This document shows, piece by piece, positions 8,119 through 10,039 of a stretch of DNA of 10,039 nucleotides. The notes under the pieces were generated by a model. It was not told the origin of the DNA. It saw nothing but the letters and a program-made list of their open reading frames with translations, and made no database searches. Source of the DNA: SSSZ01 sp035345935 (lineage in GTDB: Bacteria > Pseudomonadota > Gammaproteobacteria > Burkholderiales > Rhodocyclaceae); contig DAORDK010000112.1 of NCBI GenBank assembly GCA_035345935.1, forward strand, positions 1-10,039. Direction: 5' to 3'. Each line of letters opens with the position of its first letter. Positions within the stretch are counted from its first letter, which is position 1. Position numbers and translations under genes: made by a program.

Positions 8119-8312
8119 GCTGCGATCTGCTGGAACGAGAATTGCGGAATGTTGGCCCGCTCTCGGGCGTGTTCAACCATGATCCCCACGATCTGGCCGG
8201 TGGTATCGATATCCTGCAGGGTGTTCTCGTCGAGATCGCGGGTCTCGCCGATTTTGCCCTTGCGGAACTCGAGGTAGAGCGTATCGGTGTCCTGGAAGTA
8301 CTTGATGTTCAT
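8115..8312 (-). CDS. DUF2283 domain protein
   Basis: This 65-residue protein is entirely a DUF2283 domain. It reads MNIKYFQDTDTLYLEFRKGK at the start, then GETRDLDENTLQDIDTTGQI, then VGIMVEHARERANIP and the common ending FSFQQIAA. The family's biochemical role is unknown; its genes are often found beside DUF4258 or toxin-like genes and are suspected antitoxin-like partners. No DUF4258 gene is present here, so this copy appears to be an orphan. The frame is open upstream to 8480, but those residues cross the intergenic repeats and do not resemble the family, so the ATG at 8312 is used; it has no evident Shine-Dalgarno. The gene heads a minus-strand series in which each stop overlaps or almost touches the next start. 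It diverges from the two-gene module at 8452, and the 139-bp gap holds the TTCTTGC repeats. Confidence 0.85.
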   Translation of the reverse strand: MNIKYFQDTDTLYLEFRKGKIGETRDLDENTLQDIDTTGQIVGIMVEHARERANIPQFSFQQIAA

Positions 8313-8346
8313 GGCGCGAAGGTCTGGTCGAAGAATGCATTGTGAA

Positions 8347-8373
8347 CGTTCTTGCCGGCCGCCAGCAAGAACG
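8347..8373. repeat. Perfect 9-bp inverted repeat, probable operator
   Basis: CGTTCTTGC (8347-8355) and GCAAGAACG (8365-8373) are exact reverse complements separated by 9 bases (CGGCCGCCA), whose centre is itself partly symmetric. The element lies between the divergent DUF2283 gene and the two-gene module. Its half-site also occurs twice more downstream at the promoter of that module. A helix-turn-helix regulator binding as a dimer would fit; a hairpin is the alternative, but no U-run follows on either strand. Confidence 0.6.
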
Positions 8374-8410
8374 CTAGTGAATCGAAATTCCGTTTTCCCT
8401 TTCAGCCACC

Positions 8411-8418
8411 GTTCTTGC
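8411..8418 (+). repeat. Third GTTCTTGC half-site, overlapping the -35 element
   Basis: GTTCTTGC here is an exact copy of the arm of the inverted repeat at 8347-8373 and lies 63 bp after the first arm, about six helical turns. It overlaps the putative -35 hexamer TTGCAA (8415-8420). It also forms part of a small palindrome CTTGCAAG (8414-8421). Confidence 0.5.
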
Positions 8419-8444
8419 AAGCAGCATAGGGCTTCACTCATAAT
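8415..8444 (+). promoter_or_regulatory. Sigma-70-like promoter of the two-gene module
   Basis: TTGCAA (8415-8420, 4 of 6 matches to the -35 consensus) and CATAAT (8439-8444, 5 of 6 to the -10) are separated by 18 bp. The predicted start point falls at about 8451-8452, at the ATG of the first gene, implying a leaderless or nearly leaderless mRNA. No Shine-Dalgarno is visible, which agrees. TTCTTGC copies overlap the -35 and lie just after the -10, so binding there would block the promoter. Confidence 0.5.
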
Positions 8445-8450
8445 TCTTGC
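8443..8450 (+). repeat. Fourth TTCTTGC half-site, between the -10 and the start codon
   Basis: ATTCTTGC shares seven of eight bases with the other copies and lies 32 bp (about three helical turns) after the copy at 8411. It overlaps the last base of the -10 element and covers the predicted transcription start, a typical repressor position. Confidence 0.4.
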
Positions 8451-8451
8451 C

Positions 8452-8931
8452 ATGGAACAAAAGCTGCTGAAGAAGCACAAACTAGCGTCAAAGCGACTGC
8501 TCCACGTACCGGCTTACAAGCCATTGCGTCGGGGTCGCCTTCCGCGACCCCTGGAAAAGATGGGAGGTGGTCGGATGTTCGCTACAGATCTTTTGTCGGT
8601 TGGCGAATCCTATCGTTTATGCTTCGCATGGCGCGACGGAGTACTGTTGGCCGATACAGCTTTTTTCGCTTGGCTATTCGAGGCGGGTAACGAGGGCTTG
8701 TATCCTTTGGCAATTCTCCACTACCACCCAAGTCACAAGCCGGTTCATATGCTAACACCATGCCGGGATGGCCGGGATTTCTTGAATCGGCAGTTGCCTG
8801 GCGTGATTGAATTCAAGATTGCCAAGGAGCGATTTGACCCCCGCCAAGATACTGATAGGCAGCGGATGGCAGCGATTTTTTGCGAGCGTTGCGGTATCGC
8901 AATGGGACAGGCCGGAGGATTGCTGCTATGA
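8452..8931 (+). CDS. Unknown His-rich 159-residue protein, first gene of two-gene module
   Basis: The family is not recognised. The protein begins with a strongly basic stretch (residues 4-32, many Lys and Arg), followed by what look like beta strands (SYRLCFAWRDGVLLA, about 53-67). Next comes a compact cluster, LHYHPSHKPVHMLTPC (89-104), with His90, His92, His95, His99 and Cys104 that could form a metal site or an active site. After FLNRQLPGVIEF (110-121) the C-terminus carries Cys144-x2-Cys147 (FCERCG). No signal peptide or membrane segment is seen. The longer frame from 8287 is rejected because it runs through the promoter and repeats. The stop overlaps the next ATG (ATGA at 8928-8931), so the two proteins are probably made together. 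Base composition is clearly lower in GC than the flanks (47-52% in two 60-base lines counted, against 65% in one counted line of the permease gene), suggesting acquisition by transfer. A toxin-like or defence role is an inference from layout only. Confidence 0.7.
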   Translation: MEQKLLKKHKLASKRLLHVPAYKPLRRGRLPRPLEKMGGGRMFATDLLSVGESYRLCFAWRDGVLLADTAFFAWLFEAGNEGLYPLAILHYHPSHKPVHMLTPCRDGRDFLNRQLPGVIEFKIAKERFDPRQDTDRQRMAAIFCERCGIAMGQAGGLLL

Positions 8932-9668
8932 CCCCGGAAATCTTGCGCCAAGTGCTCTGTAGCGCATTCCGCATTAGTCAGGAGGCAGACTCGCTCTTGG
9001 TTCACACGCCATTTGGCCTGGATTTTAACGACGACCTGATTTTGCGCGTTCGTCCGGAGGATGGCGGATTCCGTATCGATGATAACGGCGATACTTGGCT
9101 GGCGCTTTCCATGGCCGGAGCTACGCTGGATGTTGATCGGGTCAATGAGTTGGCCGGTGGAGTGGAATTCGACGAGGACGACGGAAGTCTCATCGCCCAT
9201 TCAGCAAGTCCGGTGCTGGTAGCAGATGCCTTGTTCAAGGTGGTCGGAGCCGCACTTCGGGTACATGGTGCCTGCCGGCCGCGGCCGCGGCCCCAACCTT
9301 CGGATTTCAAGGAGCGCGTGGTGTCACTGTTAGAGGAGGTTGCGAAGGAGTCAGGCGTGCCATTGGCTCTGGACCAGATGATTGAAGAGACAGGTTTTCT
9401 GATGGCCGATGCCGTGTTGGGCGTTGAGAAGCCGTTGGTGGTTATCGCTGCAACGTCCGTCGAACGCCTGATGGAGGCGGAACTTCTGTACCTGCGCCGC
9501 CAGATCAGTCGTCGAGCCGGCTACGTGTGCGCCGTCGTTCCTTCAGCAAAATCGATTGGCGCCAAGCATTTTTCCCGCGCTAACTACTATACGGACAAGA
9601 CGTTGGAGTTCGACGGTTGGGCACCGGCTTTCAAGGAGTTCGCCCAACAACAGTTGGCTATCCATTAA
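8928..9668 (+). CDS. DUF1828/DUF1829-type protein, second gene of two-gene module
   Basis: This 246-residue protein has an N-terminal domain resembling DUF1828 and a C-terminal domain resembling DUF1829; neither has a known function, and such proteins occur in accessory and phage-related regions. Seen in the N-terminal half: TPFGLDFNDDLILRV (27-41), then GGFRIDDNGDTWLAL (46-60), the Asp-rich 'D-D-G-D-T' signature that led to this call. An Arg/Pro linker (RPRPRPQP) precedes the C-terminal half, which begins FKERVVSLLEEVAKESGVPL and contains KPLVVIAATSVERL and VVPSAKSIGAKHFSRA, an alternating strand-helix pattern. The start is set by the ATGA overlap with the upstream gene; an extension to 8880 would be upstream coding sequence. 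GC is lower than in the flanking core genes. Domain names are from memory, and DUF1829 is less certain than DUF1828. Confidence 0.7.
   Translation: MTPEILRQVLCSAFRISQEADSLLVHTPFGLDFNDDLILRVRPEDGGFRIDDNGDTWLALSMAGATLDVDRVNELAGGVEFDEDDGSLIAHSASPVLVADALFKVVGAALRVHGACRPRPRPQPSDFKERVVSLLEEVAKESGVPLALDQMIEETGFLMADAVLGVEKPLVVIAATSVERLMEAELLYLRRQISRRAGYVCAVVPSAKSIGAKHFSRANYYTDKTLEFDGWAPAFKEFAQQQLAIH
9277..9292. repeat. 16-bp perfect GC palindrome inside the DUF1828/1829 gene
   Basis: GGCCGCGGCCGCGGCC is its own reverse complement and is built from repeated GGCCGC units. It encodes the Arg/Pro linker between the two domains. It stands out because the gene around it is otherwise of moderate GC. It is probably a product of simple-repeat slippage in a linker rather than a regulatory site. 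Confidence 0.6.
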
Positions 9669-9706
9669 CTATTTCGCGGCAAGCGATATGAGGTCCAGGG
9701 CGCGGA

Positions 9707-10039
9707 TCAACCCCGCCAGCCGGCGTCCGTCGCCTGGGCGCGGCCAAGGGCGGCGAGCATGGCGAGGATTTCGGGGAGGCGTTTTTTCCACGGGCCTTTT
9801 CCGCTGAAGCGGGCGGCGAGGTCGGCTTCGCTCTGCGGGGTGGCGGCCAGGGCGTCGGCGACGGCACGGACTTGTTCCGGCAGGGTAGAGGGCCAGGGGT
9901 GGCGGGCGTGGGGAGCCTTGGCGGGTTTGGCGGCGGGGGCTTCGCCGAGGTCGGCGTCCAGGTCCATGGCGACGGTGCCGCGGGCGCCCTGGGGGTTCTG
10001 GAACTCCGGGCGTAGCCAGCGGATGGTGCCGGCGGCTTC
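9707..10039 (-). CDS. C-terminal end of probable class I DNA methyltransferase / restriction-modification protein (partial)
   Basis: Only the last 110 residues are in the window; the gene continues past the right edge. The fragment begins EAAGTIRWLRPEFQNPQGAR, a segment I associate with the far C-terminus of large class I SAM-dependent DNA methyltransferases (YeeA/type IIG-like), followed by an Ala/Pro/Lys-rich linker. A final small domain then contains WPSTLPEQVRAVADALAATP, SEADLAARFSGKG and KRLPEILAMLAALGRAQATD, which looks like a winged-helix end. The catalytic methyltransferase motifs (SAM-binding and NPPY) would lie outside the window, so the assignment rests on the tail only. It converges on the DUF1828/1829 gene with a 38-bp gap that shows no clear terminator. 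Its high GC resembles the core genes rather than the two-gene module. Confidence 0.55.
   Translation of the reverse strand, partial: EAAGTIRWLRPEFQNPQGARGTVAMDLDADLGEAPAAKPAKAPHARHPWPSTLPEQVRAVADALAATPQSEADLAARFSGKGPWKKRLPEILAMLAALGRAQATDAGWRG

Noticed and set aside
7952..8176. A 74-codon minus-strand frame overlapping DUF2283 and the HigA remnant.
   Set aside because: It has no recognisable similarity, while the other frames over the same DNA show DUF2283 and HigA-like sequence.
8344..8351. GAACGTTC palindrome considered as an SOS/LexA box.
   Set aside because: Proteobacterial LexA boxes follow CTGT-N8-ACAG, and the Gram-positive type needs GAAC-N4-GTTC. Neither matches; it is part of the TTCTTGC repeat region.
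8313..8480. Possible DUF4258 or other toxin gene upstream of DUF2283.
   Set aside because: The frames here encode no DUF4258-like sequence and the region is filled by the promoter and repeats, so DUF2283 is treated as an orphan.
9669..9706. Terminator between the convergent DUF1828/1829 and methyltransferase genes.
   Set aside because: No inverted repeat of useful length with a T-run was found in the 38 bp.

Overview
The window looks like chromosome from a high-GC betaproteobacterium, most likely a Rhodocyclales-type organism. That placement is an inference from codon usage, protein similarity recalled from memory, and the mix of an Rnf/Rsx electron-transport gene, a quinone-dependent PyrD, a MacAB-TolC-like exporter and a stand-alone hemerythrin under an apparent FNR/DNR-type box. 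No rRNA, tRNA, CRISPR array or insertion sequence was seen.

Layout. (1) 1-1404, minus strand: the first half of rsxA/rnfA, cut by the window edge, lies downstream of pyrD. (2) 1405-1540: a divergent promoter region with a short palindrome. (3) 1541-6085, plus strand: a tight four-gene export operon. It encodes a TolC-family outer-membrane factor, a MacA-like periplasmic adaptor, a MacB-type ATPase and a MacB-type permease, the last two as separate proteins. Stop and start codons overlap at all three junctions. Together they would form an envelope-spanning ABC export pump. (4) 6097-6559: a perfect TTGAC-N4-GTCAA box followed by a hemerythrin-like gene, whose end overlaps the convergent capA-like gene. 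(5) 8312-6553, minus strand: four consecutive overlapping or nearly touching ORFs. These are a DUF2283 protein, a 52-residue remnant that resembles the C-terminal end of a HigA-family antitoxin without its helix-turn-helix, a secreted hypothetical protein and a CapA/PGA_cap metallophosphatase. (6) 8313-8451: an intergenic region with four copies of TTCTTGC, two of them forming a perfect 9-bp inverted repeat. (7) 8452-9668, plus strand: a two-gene module of visibly lower GC. It encodes a His-rich 159-residue protein of unknown family overlapping (ATGA) a DUF1828/DUF1829-type protein. (8) 9707-10039, minus strand: the C-terminal end of what looks like a large class I DNA methyltransferase or restriction-modification protein.

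The first 6.6 kb is ordinary core and transport DNA. The interesting part is about 7.96-10.04 kb, which looks like accessory DNA. It holds a decayed antitoxin, an orphan DUF2283 gene, a compact two-gene unit with its own apparent operator array, and a DNA methyltransferase end. The two-gene unit at 8452-9668 is the best candidate here for an undescribed system of toxin-antitoxin or anti-phage type. Its function cannot be read from the sequence.
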